A DNA stretch of 64,000 nt from Alkanindiges illinoisensis (GCF_004377485.1 NZ_SNTY01000014.1:62001-126000); one strand, 5' to 3'. Positions 9,453-19,420 are shown, counted from the stretch's first letter. Made by a program: numbers and translations. The notes: generated from the sequence alone by a model not told the origin.

Positions 9453-9490
9453 ATTAGTTCAATCCTTCTTGTAAATATTATTAAATAAAC

Positions 9491-10660
9491 TTAAAACTGC
9501 TTCATGCTGGCTGGTGAAAATACAACCATTTTCTCGTTAATGTTGCCTTTTTCAATTAATTCCAGAAATTCATCTCCCAGGCGCTGGCTTTCTGCCACAG
9601 GCTGCTGCCAGTACTTTTTACGTTCACTATCGTTAGTGGCAAAACGGGCAAAATCACTACGGTCCGGTAGCCTGCCCAGTGGTAGAGAGGCCAAATATTC
9701 AGGAGATGGGGAAAGCAGCACAGTACGCTGATGATTCTGGGCATTTGCCTTGCGCCAGCTTAAACTTTTATCAAACCAGCCGGGAATAATCCTGTCGGTA
9801 AAATGTGGATAAAGCACCAGACGTTTGGGTTGATAAGGCAAGTCCAGATGATAGTCCAGTAGCCCACCGTCACGGTAACTGTCTTTAGGCGCCAGTGGGA
9901 TATCTGTTACCGCACTCATCACGGCAGGAATGGCCGCAGAAGCCATCAGCAAATGCATAGCATTATCGGCATTAAGGGGGAGGTGATGGGTAAAAAATTC
10001 CTGATTGTCATTGAGCGGCAGCGGATTGTGCTGTGGATGGGCATACGCAAAACCACGCTGCATGAACAGACGGTTGGCACGTCTGGACAGCATGTTGCTG
10101 CCAAATACCCCGGCTAATGCAAGTCCAAGCGGAATGACATGGTCACTGGCAAAAATATGCCGACTTTTTACCACCACAATCACCAGTTGCATCCACGGAT
10201 GATTGATCAGGTTTTCCATGTTGTCATCAATCAGTTGTTGCAACATCTCGTGGCAGCGTTGGGTGACTTCCGGGACTTTATCTTTTTTGGAAAACTACAT
10301 GTTGGTGTAAAGCTCGGCCAACCGTTTTGCTCCTTCCTTACCACCGTGTGCAGCAATGGCCGCAAAGCGCCAACTGCCAATAGACGCGCCAAAGCAAGTG
10401 CGCTTGCTATTGCCATAAACAGGCGCACGCAACAGAAAATCTGCAAAAATCGCCTGATCCAGTCCACATAGCCCAATACCTTTAGGGCCACCTGCCGCCC
10501 CGGGAATAATGTCAATATCCTGTGGCTGTAAACCATTCTGGCGAATATGGGTGAAGGCTTCATGTCCCGCACGAATGGTAAGTGCAGAAGTTTTATGATG
10601 GATATACGCAAAAACAGTTTCGGCTAGCAGATGAGCAAGCAGGTATTGTGCAAAAAGCAT
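9491..10660 (-). pseudogene. Patatin-like phospholipase interrupted by an in-frame amber codon
   Basis: The reading frame starting at 10660 encodes the first part of a patatin-like lipid acyl hydrolase, with an oxyanion-type GGPKGIG and the nucleophile elbow GASIGS. It stops at TAG (10297-10295). The same frame continues without further stops to 9491 and contains the second catalytic motif DGGLLDYH, where the Asp pairs with the Ser. Sixteen codons after the TAG comes the ATG at 10246. A single change such as CAG to TAG explains the break; no frameshift is needed. Read through, it would be 388 sense codons plus the amber codon. It may be a recent null allele, a sequencing error or a suppressed stop. 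The two pieces alone split the catalytic dyad, so neither should be active. Confidence 0.8.
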
Positions 10661-10728
10661 TGATTAGGCACAACCTTAATTTAAGACTGCTTCTGTTATA
10701 TTAAACTATTCATTAATTTTAAAATTAA

Positions 10729-11460
10729 CTAAATGATAAATATTAATTTTATGAAATAGAGAGTGAGCAGGTGTACCGGATAAAACCAGTAACCCCAAGT
10801 TGTTACTGGAAAAATATTAAAGCTGATTTTTTGTTGTAATAATAGGGTACCCAACGCTGGCGCGATTGCTGCACTCACCAGCAGTAATCCATCTTGCAGA
10901 TTAAAGTGCGCGTCCGATAACCTGAGCAGCATATCTAGTGTGGGCAGGGACATATTGCATAGCGCACTAAGCAGCATGGCCAACATCACAAAACTCCGGC
11001 CATATATCAAACCTGCTAAACACACAGCAGGCAGCAAGGCCCCCAAGGCACCATACATGAGCCACGGGTTAAGCAGGATTGCTATACAGGAGAAGCTGAT
11101 TGCTGATAACACGCCCGCCCTTGATTGATACTGTAGGCTCAAGCAAATCAGTAAACCCAGCAGCAGGGTCGGTAAAATATTGAGGGTGTCTGCATCAGGC
11201 CGCAACAACCGATAGGGCAATTCCGAGATAACCGCAAAAACGCTCAGACGTACCAGATAGGGAAAGTGGTAGAAGACAGGTGTGTTGACAGGCAGACGCC
11301 GTATATTGGCAGCCATGGCCAGACAAAATAATGGAAAAGCAAACCGGCCAATAATGATAAAGGCATCCATGCTGGGAAAAATAAAGCGCAAATGATCAAT
11401 TACCATGCTGAGCATGGCAATCCATTTCACCAGATCCTGAGCCTTAGCGCGTTGTTGCAT
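10729..11460 (-). CDS. TraX-family membrane protein
   Basis: A 243-residue inner-membrane protein with about seven to eight hydrophobic helices. It opens with the TraX/acyltransferase-like pattern KWIAMLSMVIDHLRFIF (a conserved DH in the first helix), followed by IGRFAFPLFCLAMAANIRR. TraX acetylates F-pilin. Chromosomal homologues in Acinetobacter-like genomes have no pilin partner nearby and no known substrate, and no transfer genes are seen here, so only the family is assigned. The C-terminal segment WGYWFYPVHLLTLYFIKL fits the family. Confidence 0.8.
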   Translation of the reverse strand: MQQRAKAQDLVKWIAMLSMVIDHLRFIFPSMDAFIIIGRFAFPLFCLAMAANIRRLPVNTPVFYHFPYLVRLSVFAVISELPYRLLRPDADTLNILPTLLLGLLICLSLQYQSRAGVLSAISFSCIAILLNPWLMYGALGALLPAVCLAGLIYGRSFVMLAMLLSALCNMSLPTLDMLLRLSDAHFNLQDGLLLVSAAIAPALGTLLLQQKISFNIFPVTTWGYWFYPVHLLTLYFIKLIFII

Positions 11461-11596
11461 GCAAAATTCAATCTATAGAAAATCCAATAAAATCTAAACA
11501 GGGTTATTAAAGCTTTTATAGCAAAAAGCATGACCATTAAAATACTGGCTGTGATCCCGTTTATCAAAGCTGATTGGCAACTCATCAATGAGCAGC

Positions 11597-12205
11597 TTAT
11601 TTTAAAATGGGATAAATGCTCGCAATCAGTAAAATTCCCATACTGATATTAAACCATTTTAGATAGGCTGGGCGGTTCAGGACCTGCTTTAGTAGTACCC
11701 CAAACAAAGCCCAGCAGGCAATACAGGGCAGGTTAATGAGGGCAAACACAATCGAAATCCACCACATACTGGCAACCGGATGCAGTGTGCTGCTATAGAT
11801 AATCATGGCTGATAGCGCCATCATCCAGGCTTTGGGGTTAACCCACTGAAACAGGGCAGCTTGCAAAAAGGTTAGGGGGCGATGGGTTGCCACTTCATGG
11901 CTATCTACGGGTTGACTGCGGGCAATCTGAATAGCCAGATACACCAGATAGAGTGCCGAAATGATTTTAAGCACAAGATGCAAGGTTGGGTATTGTTGTA
12001 AAACGGCAGCAATGCCAAGCCCAGTGGCCATGCATAGGATAAAAAAACCGGCACAAATGCCCAGCATATGGGGAATCGTTCGCTTAAAGCCAAAATTAAC
12101 GCCAGAACTCAGCAGCATAATATTATTCGGGCCGGGAGTAATAGAACTAACCAACGCAAATAAGACTAAGCCAGTTAAGGTTTCAAGCGTAAATAGGCTC
12201 AACAT
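11597..12205 (-). CDS. LysE/RhtB-family amino-acid exporter
   Basis: A 202-residue polytopic inner-membrane protein of the LysE superfamily, which exports amino acids or related metabolites by proton exchange. The hallmark SSITPGPNNIMLLSSG lies in the first helix, followed by GFKRTIPHMLGICAGF and, in the middle, FLQAALFQWVNPKAWMMALS. Substrate cannot be told from sequence. The ATG at 12205 is chosen; a TTG at 12214 in the same frame adds three residues. The gene is 66 bases downstream of ubiB on the same strand, so read-through from the ubi genes is possible. Confidence 0.88.
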   Translation of the reverse strand: MLSLFTLETLTGLVLFALVSSITPGPNNIMLLSSGVNFGFKRTIPHMLGICAGFFILCMATGLGIAAVLQQYPTLHLVLKIISALYLVYLAIQIARSQPVDSHEVATHRPLTFLQAALFQWVNPKAWMMALSAMIIYSSTLHPVASMWWISIVFALINLPCIACWALFGVLLKQVLNRPAYLKWFNISMGILLIASIYPILK

Positions 12206-12271
12206 GATACTCAATCAACAGGGGTAAAAATGAGCCTGTTGAGATTCAGCGAAAAATAGAAATGATATGAA

Positions 12272-13891
12272 TCAGGCAATCAAACGCCATAGCACCACAA
12301 CACCCGCCAAAATCAGGAGTATCACGGCCACTGGCCAGGGTAATTGGGTAGCCGTTACCAGCAAGGTTAAAAAACCGCTGGCGGCAATCCAGTCACGGCG
12401 GCGGGTTTGCTGGATGTCCAGGCGCATTTGCTGTAGCTCACGCCACTGGCGGTCCTGCCATGCCCCTTGCTGGCGCAGGTTATGCAGACTATCAATCAGC
12501 AAGGCGGGCAAATCCGTTGCGCCCATCAGCATGTCAGGAATTTGCTGGCCCAGTTCCTTAAGGCTATTCATGGGGTTAACATTTTGCTTGACCCACTCGG
12601 TTAAAATCGGCTTGGCCAGTTTCCAGATATCCAGTTGTGGATACAGGTCGCGTCCCAGCCCTTCCACATGCACCAGTGTTTTGAGCAGTAGCATGAGTTG
12701 CGGCGGAATTTCCAGATGATGGCGACGGGCAATATCCATCACCTGCACCAAAATACCGGCAAAATCCAGTTGGTCCATGGGCTTGGAAATCATGGGACCG
12801 ACAGTGCGGCGCATTTCACGTGCCAGGGTATTTTGATCCGTACCTGCCGGAATCCAGCCTGCCTGATGCACAATCTGAATGAGTTGCTCAAAGTTGTTGT
12901 TCATCACTGCCAGCAGCAGGCGTGCCACCGTCATCTGGTCGCTTTTGGACAACTCGCCCACAATGGCGCAGTCCAGCGCAATAAAGCGTGGATTTTGCGG
13001 GTTGAGCGTTTCAACAAACACGTTACCCGGATGCATGTCAGCGTGGAAAAAGTTGTCGCGAAACACCTGAGTAAAAAAGATGGTTAGGCCTTTTTCGCCC
13101 AGCTGTGCACGATCCATGCCCAGCCGTTCAAAGGTTTCAATATCGGAAACCGGCACACCGCTAATGCGCTCGGCCACCATCACATCCTTAGTGGCCGTGT
13201 AGACTTCCGGCACATACATCATGCTGGACCCCATAAAATTATGGCGCATCTGCATGGTGTTGGCGGCTTCCAGACTTAAATCCAGCTCATTTAAAATCAC
13301 CTGTCGATAGTCACTGATCACCTGCACCAGATGCAGGGCACGCGCAGCTTCAAGGCGTGCTTCCAACCAGTGACCCAGCCAGTTGAGGATTTCAAAATCC
13401 TTGATAATTTGCGGACGAATGGCCGGGCGGACAATTTTAACAATCACTTCACGGCCATCATGCAAGGCTGCTGTATGCACTTGTGCAATTGAAGCAGCAG
13501 CCAGCGGCGCATCATCAAAGCGGGCAAACAGGGTTTCAATCTTGGCATTGAGCGATGTTTCGACCTGCTGCCGGGCAATATCGGTGGCAAATGGCGTGAC
13601 CCGATCCTGAAGTTGTACCAGTTGAATTAATAGTTCAGGTGGAATTAGGTCGCGGCGGGTAGACAGCAATTGCCCCAGCTTGACAAACAGGGGGCCCATT
13701 TCTTCCAGCGCATGTTTCAGGCGCAACGGATCCTTGCTGGCCCGGCTGGTCCATGCCGCCGGGTGTAGCTTGATGAGCTGAACCAGTGGACGTGCCTTGG
13801 CCGGAAGTTCTTCCTCCGGGATCAGGGTATCCAGCCGATGATGCGCGGCCAGTCGCCAGAGTTCAAGCAAGCGGGAAAAATGCGGAATCAT
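12272..13891 (-). CDS. ubiB: Ubiquinone biosynthesis kinase-like protein UbiB
   Basis: A 539-residue ABC1/ADCK atypical kinase needed for coenzyme Q synthesis. Visible family features are the KxGQ motif (GPLFVKLGQLLSTRRDLIP), the Ala-rich loop (APLAAASIAQVHTA), the invariant Lys strand EVIVKIVRP, a helical hairpin, and the metal-binding catalytic segment DMHPGNVFV. Two C-terminal membrane helices (about 495-538) anchor it to the inner membrane. It follows ubiJ by 20 bases and ubiE further upstream, the classical ubiE-ubiJ-ubiB order. Length is typical. Confidence 0.96.
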   Translation of the reverse strand: MIPHFSRLLELWRLAAHHRLDTLIPEEELPAKARPLVQLIKLHPAAWTSRASKDPLRLKHALEEMGPLFVKLGQLLSTRRDLIPPELLIQLVQLQDRVTPFATDIARQQVETSLNAKIETLFARFDDAPLAAASIAQVHTAALHDGREVIVKIVRPAIRPQIIKDFEILNWLGHWLEARLEAARALHLVQVISDYRQVILNELDLSLEAANTMQMRHNFMGSSMMYVPEVYTATKDVMVAERISGVPVSDIETFERLGMDRAQLGEKGLTIFFTQVFRDNFFHADMHPGNVFVETLNPQNPRFIALDCAIVGELSKSDQMTVARLLLAVMNNNFEQLIQIVHQAGWIPAGTDQNTLAREMRRTVGPMISKPMDQLDFAGILVQVMDIARRHHLEIPPQLMLLLKTLVHVEGLGRDLYPQLDIWKLAKPILTEWVKQNVNPMNSLKELGQQIPDMLMGATDLPALLIDSLHNLRQQGAWQDRQWRELQQMRLDIQQTRRRDWIAASGFLTLLVTATQLPWPVAVILLILAGVVVLWRLIA

Positions 13892-13911
13892 TGGCTGTCG
13901 TCCTAAAGTTT

Positions 13912-14715
13912 TTACTGTTGCTGCTGTTCTTGCTGTTGCCGGGTTTGCTGCGCTAAGGATAGCGATGCGGCGGATGGTGTAGTGGCCTGTTCAGGCTTTG
14001 CTGGCATATCCAGCTTAGCTTGCAATTGTTGATCAACTTTTCGTTGCAGCTGCTGAAGTTTGGCTTGGGCACGTTCAATATCCTGACGCAAATTACGAAC
14101 ATTGTTTTTAAACTGGTCCATTTGCCAGCGGGCTACAAACAACTGGCTGTCTTCTATAATTGCTTCACTGCCATGGCTGGCCACACTGGATGCCATGCGG
14201 CTAAACACCTGACGGGTCTGGCTGATGGCATTACCCAGCTGTCCGGCAGGAATTGCACCAATCCACGGACTTAAGCGGCTGGCCAGATCAGGCTGCGCCT
14301 GTGCCAGAATATGTTGCAACTGTTGCAACAAACTCATGTCACCTTGCAGCGGAATATTGCCGGTTGCACCTGCCTGAGCACTCATTAATTTGCCTAGTTC
14401 AACCAGATTGGCCACATGCAGTGTGGTGGAGGCCTGTTCTGGGGCCCGTAATGGACACTGTACAAGAGCATGCACCGGATCATAGGGCCGTTGTTCAAAA
14501 ATACTGGTTTTACGCTCGGGCATGCCCAGTGCTGTGGGGTTTAGCCGGACCTTGTCCTGATCAAACCAGACATCTATCGACAGTTGCGGCGAATCAATCA
14601 CCACGCGCAGCAGTTTACCAGCCAATCCGTTAAGTTGCTGGCGGGTGGCTGCATCAAGGTCAATCCACTGGTTAAACAGGGTTTCTACGGTGCCAAGTGC
14701 AAGTACAGCAAGCAT
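13912..14715 (-). CDS. ubiJ: Ubiquinone biosynthesis accessory factor UbiJ
   Basis: A 267-residue protein with an N-terminal SCP2 lipid-binding domain (TVETLFNQWIDLDAATRQQL, then the LLRVVIDSPQLSIDVWF strand region, about residues 5-110). A central helical region follows, and the C-terminus is strongly coiled-coil and Gln-rich (about 195-267). UbiJ works with UbiK in the soluble Ubi complex, binding the octaprenyl intermediates. It sits between ubiE and ubiB as in Escherichia coli. The poly-Gln end (RQQQEQQQQ) is low complexity and probably variable. Confidence 0.9.
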   Translation of the reverse strand: MLAVLALGTVETLFNQWIDLDAATRQQLNGLAGKLLRVVIDSPQLSIDVWFDQDKVRLNPTALGMPERKTSIFEQRPYDPVHALVQCPLRAPEQASTTLHVANLVELGKLMSAQAGATGNIPLQGDMSLLQQLQHILAQAQPDLASRLSPWIGAIPAGQLGNAISQTRQVFSRMASSVASHGSEAIIEDSQLFVARWQMDQFKNNVRNLRQDIERAQAKLQQLQRKVDQQLQAKLDMPAKPEQATTPSAASLSLAQQTRQQQEQQQQ

Positions 14716-14895
14716 GATGATTTCCTTAAAACAAGGTCAGCCTGGGATGCATTGAGGGCATATTAAGGCTTTAAAGAAATGAATGAGCATGATGGTGTCT
14801 TAAGGTTCTTAAGGGTTGTTAAGGAGAGGAATTAGCGTGAGCCATGGTACGGCGCAATTCTTCATCACAGGTTGTATTTTTTACCCTTGAGCACC

Positions 14896-14913
14896 TGCGG
14901 CATAAATGCCGCA
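14896..14913 (-). other. hairpin downstream of ubiE
   Basis: TGCGGCAT and ATGCCGCA are perfect 8-bp arms with a 2-base centre, 29-46 bases after the ubiE stop. No T-run follows on the minus strand, so it is a stabilising hairpin or operator-like palindrome rather than a clear terminator. Confidence 0.4.
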
Positions 14914-14941
14914 AGATTTACACTCAGGCTATCCATAGCTA

Positions 14942-15886
14942 TTATTTAAAGCCGCGATGCAGCGCCACAATACCACCAGTCATGTTGTGATAATCGCAGC
15001 TCTGGAAGCCTGCATTTTCCATCATTTGCTTTAAGGTGCGCTGGTCAGGGTGCATACGGATGGATTCGGCCAGATAACGATAGCTTTCAGAATCATTGGC
15101 TACCAGTTTGCCCATGACTGGCAGTGCGGTAAAAGAATATAGGTCATACAGGCGTGATAATGGCTCAAATACTGGCTTGGAAAATTCCAGAATCAGCAAG
15201 CGGCCACCCGGCTTGAGTACCCGATGCATGGCACGCAGCGCAGCGTCTTTGTCGGTCACATTGCGCAGGCCAAAACTAATGGTCACCAGATCAAAGCTTT
15301 CATCATTAAACGGTTCAAGCGTTTCGGCATTGGCCAGTACAAAATCCACATTGGTACAGCCTTTGTCAATCAGGCGGTCACGGCCCACATTGAGCATGGA
15401 TTCATTGATATCAGACAACACTACATGACCCTGTGGCCCCACTTCGCGACTAAAGGCCAGCGCCAGATCGCCTGTACCACCTGCAATGTCCAGCACCTGC
15501 TGACCACGGCGTACACCGGACAGATTGATGGCAAAGCGCTTCCACAAGCGATGAATCCCGAATGACATCAAATCATTCATCAGGTCGTATTTGGCTGCAA
15601 CTGAATGGAACACCTCAGCCACCTTCTGCTGCTTTTCTTCCACATCCACGGTCTTGTAGCCAAAATGGGTAGTTGATCCCAGATTGCGGTGGTCAGCACC
15701 CTTGGGCAGGCTTTGCTGCTGACCTTGTGGAGTGCCTTGCGGTAAGGGCTGGCTTAAAAAAGGAGAGTTGGCATTGGCGGCATTAGTGCTGTCTTGCGGG
15801 TTTTGCGCCGGTGTATTTTGCGCGGCAGGGTTGTTGTTATTGGGATTATTAAGGTTATTATGGGTGCTATTGTTGCTGTCAGACAT
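14942..15886 (-). CDS. ubiE: Ubiquinone/menaquinone methyltransferase UbiE with disordered N-terminal extension
   Basis: A 314-residue class I SAM-dependent methyltransferase that C-methylates the demethyl-quinone precursor. The family core starts near residue 72 ([18 protein letters not shown]) and shows [15 protein letters not shown], the SAM loop [26 protein letters not shown] and [15 protein letters not shown], ending in [13 protein letters not shown]. The first 70 or so residues are an extra low-complexity stretch of N, P, Q, S and T, absent from the 251-residue E. coli enzyme. The ATG at 15886 opens this extension. An internal start is not excluded, but no in-frame ATG lies just before the core. 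First gene of ubiE-ubiJ-ubiB. Confidence 0.95.
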   Translation of the reverse strand: MSDSNNSTHNNLNNPNNNNPAAQNTPAQNPQDSTNAANANSPFLSQPLPQGTPQGQQQSLPKGADHRNLGSTTHFGYKTVDVEEKQQKVAEVFHSVAAKYDLMNDLMSFGIHRLWKRFAINLSGVRRGQQVLDIAGGTGDLALAFSREVGPQGHVVLSDINESMLNVGRDRLIDKGCTNVDFVLANAETLEPFNDESFDLVTISFGLRNVTDKDAALRAMHRVLKPGGRLLILEFSKPVFEPLSRLYDLYSFTALPVMGKLVANDSESYRYLAESIRMHPDQRTLKQMMENAGFQSCDYHNMTGGIVALHRGFK

Positions 15887-16143
15887 GGGTGAAACTCCCT
15901 AATAAGCTGGTAAATGCGGTAAAACAAACATAAACAATGCTGCCGATCATGCCAGATTTTAGATTGTGTTGCTGGCCTAAACTGCAAAAAAATACATTAA
16001 TTTAATGACTAAAGTGAACAGGTTTCATAATTTAAGCAGGGCTCGACATCATCACATTGCCCACTTTAATCATCCGGCGTTGATCATCCAGAGCGCCTGT
16101 TGCATGGTAAAGGCTGAGATGGCTACCAGTGATTGCCATGCGT

Positions 16144-16848
16144 TCAGGCAAATGGATAGGGGTCACCTGCATGAACCTTGGCAATAATTTCACGTTCCTT
16201 GGCAGTAAAGGTATTCACAAAATCCTGTGCTGATTGAAGTGGCTTCATGGCTTCAAAGCCTTCTTCCACAAAATCATACATGGGACCCACCTTGTATTTA
16301 TAGGCCAGTCCTTTTGCCATCTTAAAGGCCGTTTTGACCATGCGCGAGCGTACGTATTTATCCAGACTGATGCCCAGCTCATCCAGCAGTGCCATTTGGC
16401 GCAAGCGGGGTTCGCGCTGATCCAGCTTAAGGTAGGCGCGGCGCATGATGTCATCATTGAGGGGCATGGTGGGCGCGTAGGTGTTGAGCAGTTCAACGGC
16501 TAGGCCCTGATCCAGCCGGATGGCCAATACAGCCAGTTCTACCCCGGAAAAACCGGTGCGGATGGCGGAGTCCGGAATAATTTTTTCAACCATGCCAGCA
16601 TTATTGATTAGCCGGGCAATCTGCGAAGCCAGTACATCAAAATCGGGGCCACCATACAGGCGGTTTAAAAAATACTGGGTCATTAAATGGTGTTCTGGCA
16701 CTGCAAAAAAATCATGGTGAGTTTTTTTCATGCGTTCTTTTTGCCAGGTTTGTACATCATTCAAACGCTTGGCCAGTATCGGGTCCTGATGAAAATCCAT
16801 TGCATGAAAAACTTCGAGTTGCTGTTGCAGTGCATCAAACTTGGACAT
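16144..16848 (-). CDS. FFLEELY-motif-type protein, paralogue 1
   Basis: A 234-residue, all-helical soluble protein that I recognise only as resembling the Acinetobacter family called FFLEELY motif protein. The matching region is QYFLNRLYGG near residue 60. Other visible blocks are the start FDALQQQLEVFHAM, the W-x-K-x-R-M-K-K-T segment near residue 35, and the end GDPYPFA. Function unknown; older annotations in this family as phosphoribosyltransferases have no support here. The next upstream gene (16937-17659) is clearly a diverged copy on the same strand, about 88 bases away, so the pair looks like an old tandem duplication. Confidence 0.65.
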   Translation of the reverse strand: MSKFDALQQQLEVFHAMDFHQDPILAKRLNDVQTWQKERMKKTHHDFFAVPEHHLMTQYFLNRLYGGPDFDVLASQIARLINNAGMVEKIIPDSAIRTGFSGVELAVLAIRLDQGLAVELLNTYAPTMPLNDDIMRRAYLKLDQREPRLRQMALLDELGISLDKYVRSRMVKTAFKMAKGLAYKYKVGPMYDFVEEGFEAMKPLQSAQDFVNTFTAKEREIIAKVHAGDPYPFA

Positions 16849-16936
16849 AAAAAATCATGACATTAAAATAACCTGGTGGCGAAGCATAACCGATTTTTAT
16901 AAGCACGGAATCATCCGGACGTGCCAAAATTGTGCA

Positions 16937-17659
16937 TCAAGCCTGTGCAAACTGACAATTTTGGCCAAAAGGCATGGGGTGTCCTTGATAAATACGCTGC
17001 AATACCTGCGTTTCACCCGTAATAAACTGCTCAAAAAAAATGTTACTGTGATCAGTACTTCGAATAGCTGCAAATGCATCGACCAGATAATCATACAAAA
17101 AGTTGAATTCACGCCGGTAAGCCGTGCGCCGCGCCAGCCGGAAAGCGCTTTGGGTGAAAAAACTATGACCATAATGTTGCAAGGCCTGACTCAATTGCCG
17201 CAACAATACCAGTTGCTTTAAGCGGGCATTATATTGTTGCAGTGCCAGCATGGCGTGATGGACGCTGTTATCATCAACGATAGTGATGCCTTGATCGAGC
17301 AGATATTGAGCAACTTGTTCATCCAGTTTTAAGGTCAGGTAAGCCAGCCGGAATGCAGAAATAGCAGCGCTAAGCACACCTTCAGGCAAAAAGCGGTCCA
17401 GCTTGATTTTTTCTTTTAGTGCTTTTTCCAGTTGCTTTGCTAACTCATTCAAGTCATGCATATTATAGAGGCGATCTAATAAAAAACTGGCAAGACGCTG
17501 ATATTGAAGCTGACTGAATAAAGGCTGATGCATGCGTTGCATACGCTGCTTTTGCCACTGCTGCACAGCATCTAATTGTTGCGCCAGCACAGGCTGATTA
17601 TAAAATGCAAGCTGTGTAAATTGTTCAAACTGCTTGGATAAAGTGACAATAGCTGACAT
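16937..17659 (-). CDS. FFLEELY-motif-type protein, paralogue 2
   Basis: A 240-residue helical protein paralogous to the gene at 16144-16848. Shared landmarks are the LSKQFEQFTQLAFYNQPVLA start, WQKQRMQRMHQPLF, the motif region FLLDRLYNM near residue 61, and an ending HPMPFG in place of DPYPFA. It has a short extra tail (QNCQFAQA). Identity between the copies looks low but collinear throughout. Unknown function. It is divergent from pap, with a 75-base intergenic promoter region. Confidence 0.65.
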   Translation of the reverse strand: MSAIVTLSKQFEQFTQLAFYNQPVLAQQLDAVQQWQKQRMQRMHQPLFSQLQYQRLASFLLDRLYNMHDLNELAKQLEKALKEKIKLDRFLPEGVLSAAISAFRLAYLTLKLDEQVAQYLLDQGITIVDDNSVHHAMLALQQYNARLKQLVLLRQLSQALQHYGHSFFTQSAFRLARRTAYRREFNFLYDYLVDAFAAIRSTDHSNIFFEQFITGETQVLQRIYQGHPMPFGQNCQFAQA

Positions 17660-17734
17660 AAAACCAGTAAAGAAAACGACATAATGCCAGCATACTCAAC
17701 TTTTAGCATTTTAATGTAAAAAAAGGATAAAGCC

Positions 17735-19420
17735 ATGCCAGAAAAAACGCCCATGTCGCCCGCTGGTCAAAAACAGGCTGTTCAGAGACGGACAGTACGC
17801 AAGCCAGCAATTCATAAGCCAACAGTGGATCATTACAAAGCGCCAGAAAAATTAGACCAGTCGCAATCAACCAGCAGCAAACCGGCTGTACCTGCACTCA
17901 CGCACATTGAGCCGGATGCATTAAATCTGGCCTTGTTAAAAGCCCAGTTGCAGTTACGCGCCAGTAGTCAGAATGTTAAGCAACCTCAACCCGGCAAAAG
18001 CCTGCTGATTCTGGTGGGCGGTATTGAGCTGGCTGGCAAAGGCGAAGCTGTCATCCAGTTACGGGAATGGATGGACCCGCGTTATCTAAAGGTCAAGGCC
18101 AGCTTGTCCAAACCTTTGGCCAGTAACCAGCCGTTCTGGCAGGATTATGCAGATGCCATTCCCGCATGCGGGCAAATTGCCGTGCTGTTTGGTAACTGGT
18201 ATGGCGACCTGCTGTACAGTGGGCTGCATGAAAGCCGTTTTAATATGCGTCAGTTTCAGCAGGCTGTGCTGCAAATGCGTGAGTTTGAGCAGGATCTGGC
18301 GGCCAATGGCGTGACTGTAATCAAGTGCTGGTTTGATATTTCATGGAATTGCCTGCAACAGCGCCTAAATAAGCTGGATGCCAGTGCCCGGCAATGGCAG
18401 CAACTGCATGGACTGGACTGGCGCGACCAAACCCAGTACCGCAAGATTCAGCGCCTGCGCAAACAGTTTACCGAGGACTGGTTCATTATTCAGGGTGAAA
18501 ACGCTCAGCAGCGCGATCTGGAGTTTGGCCATTTGGTTTTGGATGGCCTAAATACGAGCCTGAATACGAACCTGCCGTTGCAACAGGCTCAGCCAAATTG
18601 GCAACAAGCCAGTATTCCCACCGTGTTATTAAAACCTGCAACCGACAAGCTGGAAAAACAGCAATATAACGTGGAGCTGGCACAACTCCAGCAGCAGGCG
18701 GCGCAATTGCTACGCCAGTATATGCGGCATTCATCCGTGGTGATTGTGTTTGAAGGGATGGATGCAGCAGGTAAGGGCGGTGCGATCAAGCGGATAGTCG
18801 CGCCCCTGGACCCGCGCGAGTATGAAATTCATAGCATTGCCGCGCCGGATTCTTTCGAAAAACGCCATCCGTACTTATGGCGCTTCTGGACACGCCTGCC
18901 TAGACCGGGCGGCATGACTATTTTTGATCGCTCCTGGTATGGCCGCGTGCTGGTTGAACGGATAGAAAGTTTTGCCAGTAACGCTGAGTGGCAGCGCGCT
19001 TATGATGAAATCAATCACTTTGAGCAACAGCTCAGTGATCGCGGAATTCTGGTGATTAAATTCTGGTTGGGCATTAGTGAAAAAGAACAGCTCAAGCGCT
19101 TTCAGGCCCGTGAGGAGAATCCGCACAAGCAATATAAAATTACTGATGAAGATTGGCGCAACCGCAAAAAATGGCAGCAATATCTGGAAGCCGCAGCCGA
19201 TATGCTCAGCCGTACCCATACCGAACACGCGCCGTGGCGTATCATTGCCACCAATGATAAAAAAACCGCACGCATTGAAGTATTGCGCCATATGGCAGAT
19301 CAGCTTGAGGCAAGGTTAAAAACAGTAGGCAAATCACCTCGGAAACCAAGGCCAGCTATTCAGCAGCCTGATCCGGCAAACGCTAGCCAGACATTGATAG
19401 CTCATCAGCTGGAAGAATGA
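17735..19420 (+). CDS. pap: Polyphosphate:AMP phosphotransferase (two-domain PPK2)
   Basis: A 561-residue protein with two fused PPK2 domains, the class II layout. It transfers phosphate from polyphosphate to AMP, giving ADP. The C-terminal domain (about 300-530) is the active one, with Walker A GMDAAGKGG, the FDRSWYGRVLVER lid region and DPREYEIHSIAAP. The N-terminal domain (about 60-280) is degenerate but keeps GIELAGKGEAV and FGNWYGDLLYSG. A basic, Q- and P-rich N-terminal stretch of some 65 residues is extra compared with the Acinetobacter johnsonii enzyme. AAAGGA precedes the start. The 3' end overlaps the converging rtcR gene by 16 bases. Confidence 0.93.
   Translation: MPEKTPMSPAGQKQAVQRRTVRKPAIHKPTVDHYKAPEKLDQSQSTSSKPAVPALTHIEPDALNLALLKAQLQLRASSQNVKQPQPGKSLLILVGGIELAGKGEAVIQLREWMDPRYLKVKASLSKPLASNQPFWQDYADAIPACGQIAVLFGNWYGDLLYSGLHESRFNMRQFQQAVLQMREFEQDLAANGVTVIKCWFDISWNCLQQRLNKLDASARQWQQLHGLDWRDQTQYRKIQRLRKQFTEDWFIIQGENAQQRDLEFGHLVLDGLNTSLNTNLPLQQAQPNWQQASIPTVLLKPATDKLEKQQYNVELAQLQQQAAQLLRQYMRHSSVVIVFEGMDAAGKGGAIKRIVAPLDPREYEIHSIAAPDSFEKRHPYLWRFWTRLPRPGGMTIFDRSWYGRVLVERIESFASNAEWQRAYDEINHFEQQLSDRGILVIKFWLGISEKEQLKRFQAREENPHKQYKITDEDWRNRKKWQQYLEAAADMLSRTHTEHAPWRIIATNDKKTARIEVLRHMADQLEARLKTVGKSPRKPRPAIQQPDPANASQTLIAHQLEE

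Noticed and set aside
10231-10611. 126-residue frame on the minus strand spanning the patatin break
   Set aside because: It overlaps the true patatin frame, lacks patatin motifs, and the real break is an in-frame TAG, so no alternate-frame protein is needed.
10729-11460. Conjugation gene because of the TraX family
   Set aside because: No other transfer genes are present, and chromosomal TraX-like proteins are common without plasmids.
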